NCBI GenBank assembly: GCA_020328155.1
Contig: JAIXMX010000010.1
Location: 1-33,529 of the forward strand
DNA: 33,529 nucleotides
Origin: Candidatus Endomicrobiellum agilis
Lineage (GTDB): Bacteria; Elusimicrobiota; Endomicrobiia; Endomicrobiales; Endomicrobiaceae
Direction: 5' to 3'
Shown: piece after piece, positions 1 to 6,504 of the stretch
Layout: each line of letters begins with the position of its first letter
Position numbering within the stretch: the first letter of the stretch is position 1
The notes under the pieces: generated by a model
Told to the model about the DNA's origin: nothing
Database searches by the model: none
Seen by the model: the letters and a program-made list of their open reading frames with translations, nothing else
Translations under genes and position numbers: made by a program

Positions 1-880
1 TTAAAAGATTTGATGAAGTGCTTGGCGGAGGCGTGCGAGACGGCAGGCTGTACGCTTTGGGAGCAATAAGCAGTTTAGGTAAAACAACATTTGCTTTGAA
101 CATTGCTGATAACGTTGCGAAGGCGGGACGAGATGTATTAATTTTCAGCCTCGAGATGAGCCGAATGGAATGGCAAATGAAAAGTCTATCGAGACAAACT
201 TATCAGAGGTGTTTAGATGAGAAGATAAACGCTAATGAGTGCGCCGTATCGTCTATGAAACTACTAACACAGGCAGAAAAGAATTAACCGAACAACAAAC
301 CGAAGCACTCCAGAATGCAATTACAGAATATGCGAAAACCAGCGAGAGAATTTATATCAAAGAGGGCATCGGCGATGTCGGTCATAATCAAATCCGCGAT
401 ACAATTGCAAACTTTATGCAAGTGAAAAAAAACAGCCGTCCGTTAGTCATTATTGATTATTTACAACTTATGTCGTCGCCTGACCCAAAAAGCCGATTGC
501 TGGATAAGCAAATTGTAGATAAAAATGTGCTGGAACTGAAACGCATGACGCGGGACTTCAACCTGCCGATAATCGTCATTTCATCTTTTAACCGCGAAAA
601 TTACACCAGCTCAGCAAGTTTTCAGGCGTTTAAGGAAAGCGGGGCAATCGAGTACTCTGCCGACGTTGTAATCGCGTTGGAGCTAAACGTAAATAAAGGC
701 AGTGACGGAAAGATACCAGAGGAAGCAATCAACAACGCTAAAAATGCAGACCCGAGAGATGTAAAACTTGTCATTTTAAAAAATAGATTTTATAAAGCGT
801 GGACAATTACGTTTTTTAATTATTATCCTGCATTTGATTATTTTGAAGAAGACGAGGAAAAAAATGAGAAAAAAAAATAA
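1..880 (+). pseudogene. DnaB-like replicative helicase (AAA/RecA fold), partial and frameshifted
   Basis: This is a RecA-fold helicase of the DnaB type found on phages and mobile elements; it would unwind DNA at a replication fork. The gene enters from the left edge. The first frame, open from base 3 to 287, holds the Walker A motif GAISSLGKTTF and the segment DVLIFSLEMSR. The second frame, open from 239 to 880, holds the Walker B region VIIDYLQLM, then ELKRMTRDFNLPIIVISSFNREN and FKESGAIEYSADVV, all typical of the family. The two halves join without loss of conserved sequence if one indel lies at about 239-250, so the gene is probably a recent frameshift pseudogene; no slippery sequence is visible there. 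The start is outside the window. It reads towards the lipoprotein array and is the best sign that this block belonged to a mobile element. The family call is firm; loss of function is inferred. Confidence 0.8.
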
Positions 881-941
881 GGAAGAAGCCGAGCAAGAAA
901 ACAACGAATGTCCTTTTTGAGTTTCCCGCTCGGGTGATACC

Positions 942-975
942 AAAAAAATAAACGCAACGGAATTACCCGCTGCGT
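942..975 (-). terminator. Rho-independent terminator of the lipoprotein array
   Basis: Bases 952-960 and 967-975 pair to form an 8-bp stem with one A-C mismatch and a 6-base loop. On the minus strand the stem is followed by a run of Ts broken by one A (bases 951-942). It lies about 45 bases after the last minus-strand gene. This indicates that the block is transcribed from right to left and ends here, facing the convergent helicase fragment. Confidence 0.7.
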
Positions 976-1018
976 CTATTAAAAAGGATAATCTTGATGT
1001 AGCAAGGTTAATCATGGT

Positions 1019-1231
1019 CTATTTCCATATCGTTCCAAATCGTCTATTCATATACTCAGCGACCGCATTATTATTTTTCTCGCAATATAAGGTCATCTGG
1101 TCATCGCAACAAACAAAGTGATTACACTTATCAACAATCATATCTTGGAACTCACGATTATCAATACGACGAGCAAATGCAATTTGAGTAAAGAATACTA
1201 GACAGAGCAAAATCACAATATTTCTTTTCAC
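1019..1231 (-). CDS. Small secreted cysteine-rich protein
   Basis: This predicted secreted protein of 70 residues has no recognised family. It starts with a basic N-terminus and a hydrophobic stretch, MKRNIVILLCLVFFTQIAFA, which is a classical signal peptide ending in AFA. The mature part is about 50 residues and contains four cysteines (CNHFVCCDD and YCEK), so disulfide bonding or metal binding is possible. The GTG at 1231 is preferred because AGAGG stands 8 bases before it; ATGs at 1252 and 1288 are in frame but have poorer spacing or would put charged residues before the signal peptide. It is the last gene before the terminator at 942-975. It lacks a lipobox, unlike its neighbours. Function unknown. 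Confidence 0.55.
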   Translation of the reverse strand: MKRNIVILLCLVFFTQIAFARRIDNREFQDMIVDKCNHFVCCDDQMTLYCEKNNNAVAEYMNRRFGTIWK

Positions 1232-1336
1232 TCTAATAACCTCTTTTTTCATTTCATCTTGACATCTCTCAGTCCTTAGAAGAACCAATACGATACCCTG
1301 GATGATTTACCTGATGCCCAGCATGATTTATTTGGA

Positions 1337-1675
1337 TTACCATCTTGGACGCTTGAACTCTATCTCCCAAAGCTTTGCCTCACTATCAGACCGATAAATA
1401 CCGTAACCAAAAGCAATAACACTAGCAATTGCAATTGCACACCCAACAATCCATTCCACGTCCCACCAGAAGTAATTAGTATTATAAGCTTTCACTTCAT
1501 TCTTTGGATTGCTTGCTTTGATATACGAAGTTATAGCAGTCGCTTCTTGTAACGGCTCTGTTTGTACTGATTCGGTAACATTTGTGACAGCGTCCAACGT
1601 GGATAGTTGACGAGGCAGAGAAACACAACCCGATATAAGCAACAGCGTTAATACAGCTGATATTGCTTTCTTCAT
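1337..1675 (-). CDS. Lipoprotein with shared leader and one membrane segment (array gene B)
   Basis: This is a predicted lipoprotein of 112 residues with no known family. The leader MKKAISAVLTLLLISGC is a signal peptide with lipobox LISGC, so Cys17 should be lipidated on the outer face of the inner membrane. A linker of about 55 residues follows, then a hydrophobic segment at about 75-93 and a short basic tail (YRSDSEAK...KRPRW), which suggests that the C-terminus is cytoplasmic. About 34 of its first 45 residues match the gene at 2512-3126 by eye, and the DNA is similar too, but the bodies then differ completely. The start ATG is preceded directly by nine ATAGG units that provide AGGA as ribosome binding site. 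A double anchor of lipid plus membrane helix is unusual. Function unknown; the topology is inferred. Confidence 0.7.
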   Translation of the reverse strand: MKKAISAVLTLLLISGCVSLPRQLSTLDAVTNVTESVQTEPLQEATAITSYIKASNPKNEVKAYNTNYFWWDVEWIVGCAIAIASVIAFGYGIYRSDSEAKLWEIEFKRPRW

Positions 1676-1733
1676 ACCTATCCTATCCTATCCTATCCTA
1701 TCCTATCCTATCCTATCCTATCCGGACAGGCGG
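1676..1733 (-). repeat. (ATAGG)9 start-site repeat plus conserved flank, before gene B
   Basis: Nine perfect CCTAT units (1677-1721, followed by CC) read ATAGG on the coding strand and end one base before the ATG. They are followed by CGGACAGGCGGAAG, a variant of a flank also seen beside the arrays at 3128 and 5997 and the two-unit copies at 2060 and 6505. Each unit carries a possible Shine-Dalgarno base triplet AGG and a TAG stop. Because the period is 5, three units are enough to place a stop in every reading frame. Confidence 0.9.
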
Positions 1734-1880
1734 AAGTAATAATAAATTTTTTAATGAAGTCGGAACTGCTTAAATTCTTCTTTGATTATTGGGCTTAGCC
1801 ACCAATAAGAGGAAAACTGTTTGGAGTTGCTTTATTTATTTATCATCGCCACTAGGAGGCGGAGACCTAGCAGAACCCTT

Positions 1881-2058
1881 TTACCAAGAGCAACTATAAA
1901 AACCTTTACAAATTAGACCAAGAACAATAAGAACAACACCTATACTGATACCGATTTTAGTTTTGGTATCAGTTTTGTCAGGTTGAGATTTGTTAAGCTG
2001 TTTGCCACATCCTGAGATTAAGACTATACATAATAATAACGATATTATTTTTTTTCAT
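1881..2058 (-). pseudogene. Short lipoprotein, out of frame by one base at an A8 run (array gene C)
   Basis: From the ATG at 2058 the frame is wrong because the A-run after the start (bases 2048-2055 on the plus strand) has eight residues. With one A fewer it would read MKKIISLLLCIVLISGC, then a short Lys/Thr/Asp-rich linker, one membrane segment (IGISIGVVLIVLGLI) and a short tail KGFYSCSW, ending at the TAA at 1881. The length of 178 bases is one more than a multiple of three. The leader is clearly homologous to those of the genes at 4421 and 6091. Two ATAGG units stand before the start. It is either a pseudogene or a gene switched by the homopolymer, through DNA slippage or RNA polymerase slippage. 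The sequence cannot tell which. Confidence 0.7.
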
Positions 2059-2059
2059 T

Positions 2060-2084
2060 CCTATCCTATCGGGACAGCGGGACG
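2060..2084 (-). repeat. (ATAGG)2 start-site element before gene C
   Basis: Two CCTAT units at 2060-2069 are followed by CGGGACAGCGGGACGG, the same flank as at the longer arrays. The element abuts the end of the upstream gene at 2087 almost directly, so it forms the whole junction between the two genes. Confidence 0.75.
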
Positions 2085-2086
2085 GA

Positions 2087-2443
2087 TTATTCGTCTGTTT
2101 TTATTTCTTCTTCGGTTTTTGCAAAAAAGCTTTTTATGTAATCAAAACCTGCTACAGCGTAGTGTTTTATTAAAGGCGAAAACATAACAAGCTGTGCCGC
2201 AATAATTACGGCATATTTCTTTTTGCTCCACGTTTTGTGCGATGTCCCTTTAATGCAAAAATGTGTTGCGCATGCGCCTATTACAACGGGCATAAATTTA
2301 TCGGCAACCTTTAGCAGCTCCCCGCACTCGTTTTGCACAGTCATGCCCATGCTTACGGGCATCATTCTTTCTCTCGGGGCTTGCTGCGTAGTTTTTGCAC
2401 ACCCCATATTCAATATCAGTATCAGTATCAATATTTTTTTCAT
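2087..2443 (-). CDS. Putative lipoprotein with one membrane segment (array gene D)
   Basis: This is a predicted exported protein of 118 residues with no recognised family. The leader MKKILILILILNMGC is very hydrophobic and ends in Cys15. The lipobox (LNMGC) is weaker than in the neighbours, so lipidation is probable but not certain. The region of about residues 20-70 contains three further cysteines (NEC, GAC, HFC). A hydrophobic helix lies at about 77-97, followed by an acidic tail (TEEEIKTDE). Only one ATAGG unit stands before the start, within GAAGGATAGGT, which provides the ribosome binding site. The leader is not close to the two main leader families, so this member is either older or independent. 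Function unknown. Confidence 0.65.
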   Translation of the reverse strand: MKKILILILILNMGCAKTTQQAPRERMMPVSMGMTVQNECGELLKVADKFMPVVIGACATHFCIKGTSHKTWSKKKYAVIIAAQLVMFSPLIKHYAVAGFDYIKSFFAKTEEEIKTDE

Positions 2444-2511
2444 ACCTATCCTTCAGAAGTAACAACGAAAATTAAAATTCTTTTTATCTTTTTATACCAC
2501 ACGGGTCTCTT

Positions 2512-3126
2512 TTATTTCTTGTTCCCAGTTTGTACGTCTATGTCATGACGATTCAGTATCCCAACTAATCTTTGGACTTCTAAGCTCCATTTATTAATCT
2601 CATCTTTGCATTCGGCTAATTCTTTTTTGAGGCGAAACCAACCTTGTGCGAAAGGACTCAGCGAACTCTCGTCAGGGTGTTCTATCACTCGCACCAACTC
2701 AGACTCTCTCTGTTCCCATTCTTTAATCGCACCTTTTAATCTGTCTATCTCGTCTTGCAACACTTTTCTGTCGTCAGTCGACAATGTCTCGTTTTTTCTT
2801 TGCATCGGCTTTTTTGCATTAGCCAGATTATACGAGTTGTGCCATTGCACTGTTTTCTGATATTGCTTGTAAAGACCAAACAACGAAGCGGCGCAAGCCA
2901 AAGATAACACGCCTATGGCTATCCAATATCCTTTTGTGCTTTTTTCTTGCAATACAGGGCATTCTTGTTGCTTTGGGCATATGTCGGCAGGTGCTTTTTG
3001 TAACGGCTCTGTTTGCATCGAATCAGAGACATCTGCAACAGTGTCCGACTTGGACAGTTGACGAGGCGGGGCAACACAACCCGATATAAGCAACAGCGTT
3101 AAAACAGCCGATATTGCTTTCTTCAT
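2512..3126 (-). CDS. Lipoprotein with membrane segment and coiled-coil tail (array gene E)
   Basis: This is a predicted lipoprotein of 204 residues. The leader MKKAISAVLTLLLISGC and the linker to about residue 45 are nearly the same as in the gene at 1337-1675. Beyond this the proteins share nothing. A membrane helix lies at about 67-86 (GYWIAIGVLSLACAASLFGL), followed by a long charged region of about 115 residues rich in Glu, Lys and Arg with heptad-like spacing (DEIDRLKGAIKEWEQRESEL), which looks like a coiled coil. The basic residues just after the helix suggest that this tail is cytoplasmic. Eight ATAGG units precede the ATG. The architecture loosely recalls phage spanin or transfer-gene proteins, but no family can be named. 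Confidence 0.7.
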   Translation of the reverse strand: MKKAISAVLTLLLISGCVAPPRQLSKSDTVADVSDSMQTEPLQKAPADICPKQQECPVLQEKSTKGYWIAIGVLSLACAASLFGLYKQYQKTVQWHNSYNLANAKKPMQRKNETLSTDDRKVLQDEIDRLKGAIKEWEQRESELVRVIEHPDESSLSPFAQGWFRLKKELAECKDEINKWSLEVQRLVGILNRHDIDVQTGNKK

Positions 3127-3183
3127 ACCTATCCTATCCTATCCTATCCTATCCTATCCTATCCTATCCGGACGGCAGGAGAT
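3127..3183 (-). repeat. (ATAGG)8 start-site repeat plus conserved flank, before gene E
   Basis: Eight perfect CCTAT units at 3128-3167 plus CC are followed by CGGACGGCAGGAGATTTTTA. The same flank, including GCAGGAGATTTTTACATC, recurs beside the array at 5997-6050. The distance from the last unit to the ATG is identical to that at gene B. Confidence 0.9.
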
Positions 3184-3273
3184 TTTTACATCTAGCGGAG
3201 TAGTTCAATTATTAGCAGATCGCTATCTTGGAATAGTACACACTTTCATGCGATTTCCGTCGTTTATTAATCA

Positions 3274-4176
3274 TTAATCATTGTTATATCCATCTTCTTG
3301 GTCGCTGTCTTCAACATACGCTTGACCAAAGATTTCAACAGTCTCTCTTCCCGGCGGTATTAAGCTTACAGGGTAATACCATTTTTCGGGTTTCCCTTCA
3401 GCTATATATCTTATTCTAAACCTGTGTTTAGAATTTTCAACAAATTTTAGCTTCTCTCTTTTTACCTGTTCTCTTCTTTGCCGTTCTTTCAGTCCTATTC
3501 TGGGTTCTCTTTTTTTTTTAGGTCTTTTCTTGGTAATTAGTTTTTTACTTATTACTTGAGTACCTTCTACTTCTTCTGTAATCTGCTCTTCTTCTTAGGT
3601 TTCAAACTCTGATTGTTTCTCTTCTTCTTCATTTTCGCTTACGTATTCAGATTCACTTTGGTCGCCTAAGGAATTCTTAGTCTTCTTTCTTTTTATTTTA
3701 CTCCTTTTTTTTGGAGTCTTAGGAATTAGGTCTGACTTATCAAGTGTCTGGTCGTCCTTGTTTTCATTCAACTCATCATTGGGCTTTTTTTTCTTTTGTG
3801 AGCCGCTAGAAAAAGCTGATTCTGCTTCTTTTTTAGTAAACATCTTCTTAATTCCGCCCCACGCTTTGCCGTGCAGGTTGTACTTGTAATCGCACAAGGC
3901 AAATATAAAAACCGCTATTGCAGCCGTAGTTATTGCTATAGATTTCCAATGAGCAACAGTCCAATTCCACGCTGGACGCAGGTATCCGTCAAAGGTTCCG
4001 ACCTCTTCCTTAGTCTTTTCATCATTTATCTTTTTTATTTCTGCGGGCGACCTGCTGTCGCTCCGACCTGCTGTTTCCTACTGCTGAGCTTTTGGCGCTT
4101 CTGGGGATTGTAAAGTCTTCCCACAGCCTAGCGCTAAGCTCACACATACAAGCAATGCCAATATCTTCCTTTTCAT
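3274..4176 (-). pseudogene. Lipoprotein gene with two in-frame stop codons (array gene F)
   Basis: A single frame of 300 codons runs from the ATG at 4176 (AGGA 8 bases upstream) to TAA at 3274, interrupted only by TAG at 4078-4080 (codon 33) and TAA at 3595-3597 (codon 194). The first part is a lipoprotein leader, MKRKILALLVCVSLALGC. After the TAG come a linker, a membrane helix at about codons 78-95 (SIAITTAAIAVFIFAL), a basic stretch and a long Lys/Glu-rich region. After the TAA the frame continues for 106 codons with composition like a protein (KHRFRIRYIAEGKPEKWYYP). The layout of leader, linker, helix and charged tail matches the other array genes. Two nonsense mutations without any frameshift point to recent inactivation, or to readthrough. 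No ATAGG array is present at this start. Confidence 0.7.
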
Positions 4177-4192
4177 TTGTTTTGTCCTTTTT

Positions 4193-4420
4193 TTACTTTA
4201 TCACCTCTTTAGCGTTTTCTATAGCTTTTTCTGCGGACAATTCTCCTCTATCTATAGCGTCAAGTATGTCAATCAGCTGGTCAACTTTCACATGAGTCAA
4301 ATCGCCTGTCCCCTTAGTCATCTTTTCAAGGAGCGGAACGATGAGCCGCAATGCTTCTTGCAGCACGAGCAATTTAGTTTCCATTTTTTTCCCTTTTCCT
4401 TCCATAGCGTATAAACCCAT
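4193..4420 (-). CDS. Small helical protein between lipoprotein genes (array gene G)
   Basis: This is a 75-residue cytoplasmic-looking protein without signal peptide or membrane helix. It is mostly amphipathic helix (LLVLQEALRLIVPLLEKM; VDQLIDILDAIDRGELSAEK) with an acidic and a lysine-rich face. GGAGG stands 5 bases before the ATG, and this ribosome binding site lies inside the last codons of the lipoprotein gene at 4421-4581; the two genes meet as TAAATG, which suggests translational coupling. No family recognised. It is the only member of the block that is clearly not exported, and might be a chaperone or regulator of its neighbours, which is speculation. Confidence 0.6.
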   Translation of the reverse strand: MGLYAMEGKGKKMETKLLVLQEALRLIVPLLEKMTKGTGDLTHVKVDQLIDILDAIDRGELSAEKAIENAKEVIK

Positions 4421-4581
4421 TTATACCTCCACTTTAGGCGACGCTGAAGCTAACAGCGATGATGATGGACTTGGATTGATCTGATTAGCAGTTTTGTCAG
4501 GTTCAGATTGAGATTTGCTAAGCAGTCTATCACAGCTTGAGATTAAGATTACAGCTAACAATAACGATATACTTTTTTCAT
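4421..4581 (-). pseudogene. Short lipoprotein with a one-base deletion in the leader (array gene H)
   Basis: Compared with the gene at 6091-6498, one A is missing in the fifth codon, so the frame from ATG 4581 closes at once. Restored, it reads MKKVISLLLAVILISSC, DRLLSKSQSEPDK and a Ser/Pro-rich tail without a membrane helix, about 53 residues in all, ending in TAA at 4421. Its last codons contain the GGAGG of the next gene. The leader and its upstream DNA are homologous to those of 6091-6498. One full ATAGG unit and part of another precede the start. A recent frameshift pseudogene is the simplest reading. Confidence 0.65.
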
Positions 4582-4596
4582 TCCTATCCTAATGAC

Positions 4597-4659
4597 CAAA
4601 ATAATCAATTATCTTTTTCCCGAAGGTCGCCTTCTTTTCCAAAAACTGAAATCGTTTTG
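4597..4659 (-). repeat. Leader-region direct repeat, copy 1 (upstream of gene H)
   Basis: The region shares a near-identical block with 6572-6648, upstream of gene J. Both begin CAAAATAATCA and end with an identical 23-base stretch (4637-4659 and 6626-6648). In the copy here GAAGG and CCTTC form a small hairpin. It is probably a duplicated 5' untranslated region or promoter module that travelled with the lipoprotein leader. Confidence 0.7.
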
Positions 4660-4750
4660 CTCTGTTTCGCACGTTCGCAACAAAAAAATAATAAATAATA
4701 AAAGGTCATTAGAGCAATCTTATATTGTGAGAACAAGAGTACCTGTCATT

Positions 4751-4780
4751 ATTATACAAGCATTTACTAAAATTTTGCAA
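4751..4780 (-). promoter_or_regulatory. Predicted sigma70-type promoter for genes H to A
   Basis: On the minus strand TTGCAA (4775-4780) and TATAAT (4751-4756) are separated by 18 bases. The site starts just after the stop codon of the gene at 4781-5995 and could start a transcript for the genes to its left. Confidence 0.5.
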
Positions 4781-5995
4781 TTATTGAGAGGAAAACTGTC
4801 TGAATGTTAAAAATGGAAAATTTGGTATTTGTGAAAAGTTAGGAAAATTCGGCGCCGATAAAGGAATTTGCGGAAACTGATTTGCGGACTGGGCGGGCGG
4901 TGGAAATGGTGAAAATAGCGGCTGATTTGAGGGCAATTTGAAAATCGGGATTCTGGGTATATCGCGATCCAAACCCTTATTATTTTGTCCAATTTCGTAG
5001 TCGATTATTTTAATATCATTCTCTGTGAGAGACAAAAAAGAACTAAATTTAAGCAAAGAATAAAGAAAATTATTATAACGATGAAATTGTTCTGTTTCAC
5101 ATGGATAGGATTTTTCCATTTGGTTATAATAATAATTTATAAACGCTTGTATACTACTAAACCAACCACGAAGATTTTGAAGAAAAGCTGGTTGTATAGG
5201 ATCCTTTTCATCAATGTAATTATTAATTTTTGATAATTCAGCATCCAACTTTTGAAGTTCATCTTCTTGCGTATATAAACAAGAATCTCTCAATGAAAAT
5301 AACATTTGTCTATAAGTCATAAATCTCGCTGTATCAGACATATCTTTATAATCTTCTCGAAGAATAAATTTATTAACTTTTTTATAACATAATGAAATCA
5401 TCTCTTCGACAGAATGCAGAGGATGATTTATGCGCTTATTTAAAGCTAGGACTTCATTTTCTTCCTTGTATATATTTGCATCCCTTAAATCAATGAGCGA
5501 TTTTATATAAGACCTATACCGCTCGCCTAAACGAGAATTATCACCATGTCTACAATAGCTAAATAACCATTTGTCCGCAATCATCTGCATTGTATGTTGG
5601 ACAGGCGGTATCTTATAAAGTTGATGTTTATCATCTTTATAAACATTATAAAGTTTACAGAAAAGGTCAATAAAAAACGCTGATAATAGAGTTATGGATA
5701 CTACCGATAATATCGTAAATGGGTGCCTAAATATCCACGATTTTAGCTTCTCTAAAGCGGTCTGTTTTGAAACTTCAATATTTGTTTGAAGATTATTTTT
5801 TTCGTTAATACTGACTTGCCTTTTTGAAGTTTCTTGAATATTTGAAAACTTAGGTTCAGAAGCAAGAACTTTTAAAGGCTGTGGTACAAGGGCGGGAGCA
5901 TTTGAAGACTGAGGCACAGGACTGACGCTGTTAGTCCACCTGTCACAACCTGAGATTAAGATTGCTATTAAGAACACAGCTATTAATCTCTTCAC
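4781..5995 (-). CDS. Large lipoprotein with membrane helix and Pro/Phe-rich tail (array gene I)
   Basis: This is a predicted lipoprotein of 404 residues, the largest of the array, with no recognised family. The leader MKRLIAVFLIAILISGC has lipobox LISGC and Cys17. A linker rich in Ser, Pro and Gln follows, then a membrane helix at about 93-113. A mostly helical, Tyr- and Lys-rich region covers about 120-350. The last 50 residues are of low complexity, rich in Pro, Phe, Asn and Gln (PLFSPFPPPAQSANQFPQIP), and may bind partners. The start codon is GTG at 5995 directly behind six ATAGG units (AGGATAGGAGTG). If topology follows the other members, the large body is cytoplasmic. The gene is intact. 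Confidence 0.7.
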   Translation of the reverse strand: MKRLIAVFLIAILISGCDRWTNSVSPVPQSSNAPALVPQPLKVLASEPKFSNIQETSKRQVSINEKNNLQTNIEVSKQTALEKLKSWIFRHPFTILSVVSITLLSAFFIDLFCKLYNVYKDDKHQLYKIPPVQHTMQMIADKWLFSYCRHGDNSRLGERYRSYIKSLIDLRDANIYKEENEVLALNKRINHPLHSVEEMISLCYKKVNKFILREDYKDMSDTARFMTYRQMLFSLRDSCLYTQEDELQKLDAELSKINNYIDEKDPIQPAFLQNLRGWFSSIQAFINYYYNQMEKSYPCETEQFHRYNNFLYSLLKFSSFLSLTENDIKIIDYEIGQNNKGLDRDIPRIPIFKLPSNQPLFSPFPPPAQSANQFPQIPLSAPNFPNFSQIPNFPFLTFRQFSSQ

Positions 5996-5996
5996 T

Positions 5997-6050
5997 CCTA
6001 TCCTATCCTATCCTATCCTATCCTATCGGGACAGCAGGAGATTTTTACAT
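5997..6050 (-). repeat. (ATAGG)6 start-site repeat plus conserved flank, before gene I
   Basis: Six perfect CCTAT units at 5997-6026 are followed by CGGGACAGCAGGAG and ATTTTTACATC. The flank is the same as beside the array at 3128. The start here is GTG instead of ATG, but the spacing is conserved. Confidence 0.9.
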
Positions 6051-6054
6051 CCGG

Positions 6055-6071
6055 CAGTAATGGTATTACTG
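6055..6071. other. Perfect 7-bp inverted repeat between genes J and I
   Basis: CAGTAAT and ATTACTG flank a 3-base centre, giving a perfect hairpin or operator-like dyad in the 65 bases between the end of gene J and the ATAGG array of gene I. There is no T-run, so it is not a typical terminator. Confidence 0.5.
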
Positions 6072-6090
6072 TGGAAGTAAGTCTTGTTTT

Positions 6091-6498
6091 TTATGAAATC
6101 CAATAGAAACCGCTGAGAGAACCTAAATACAATACCAAAACGAGTACTTTAACGTACAAATTTTTTGGCTTAAGATCTAGCTCACAAATCTCATCTTTTC
6201 CCAATTTGGCGGTATATGTAGCCACCGCAAAAGCGGCGAAGCTGATTACTGCCGTTACAATTCTGGCAGCGGTACTTCTGTTGTCTTCTGCTGCCACAAT
6301 GTCCGTCGTTAGGTTTGGTGTCGGTGTCGGTGTCGGTGTCGGCGTTGGCGTTGGATTTGGCGTCGGTGTCGGCGTTAGATTTTCCTGTTTAGCATTTTGA
6401 GTATCGGGCTTGGCAACTTCAGATTTAGATCTATTAAGCAGTCTATCACAGCCTGAGATTAAGATTACAGATAATAACAACGATATTACTTTTTTCAT
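6091..6498 (-). CDS. Lipoprotein with Pro-Thr repeat and two membrane segments (array gene J)
   Basis: This is a predicted lipoprotein of 135 residues. The leader MKKVISLLLSVILISGC carries lipobox LISGC; Cys17 begins the mature protein. A linker follows with a run of Thr-Pro dipeptides at about residues 42-61, likely an extended spacer through the periplasm. Two hydrophobic helices lie at about 79-98 and 115-134, joined by a charged loop, so the protein would be anchored by lipid and a helical hairpin. It is the promoter-proximal gene of the block and has two ATAGG units eight bases upstream of the ATG. Leader and upstream DNA are homologous to those of 4421-4581 and, more distantly, 1881-2058. 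Function unknown. Confidence 0.7.
   Translation of the reverse strand: MKKVISLLLSVILISGCDRLLNRSKSEVAKPDTQNAKQENLTPTPTPNPTPTPTPTPTPTPNLTTDIVAAEDNRSTAARIVTAVISFAAFAVATYTAKLGKDEICELDLKPKNLYVKVLVLVLYLGSLSGFYWIS
6317..6375 (-). repeat. Hexanucleotide repeat coding for Thr-Pro
   Basis: An imperfect 6-base repeat (GGTGTC and variants on the plus strand) encodes the Thr-Pro run of gene J. Because the unit is a multiple of three, changes in copy number would lengthen or shorten the spacer without breaking the frame. Confidence 0.8.
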
Positions 6499-6504
6499 TT
6501 TGTT

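Noticed and set aside
864-920. Short plus-strand frame MRKKNKEEAEQENNECPF overlapping the helicase end
   Set aside because: Only 18 codons, no motif and no good ribosome binding site; the downstream frame is closed.
3190-3262. tRNA-like stretch (GCGGAGTAGTTCAATTATTA and a TTGGA loop)
   Set aside because: The D-arm resembles tRNA-Gly or tRNA-Trp, but the acceptor stem, T-arm and anticodon stem do not pair. At best a distant remnant; chance is more likely.
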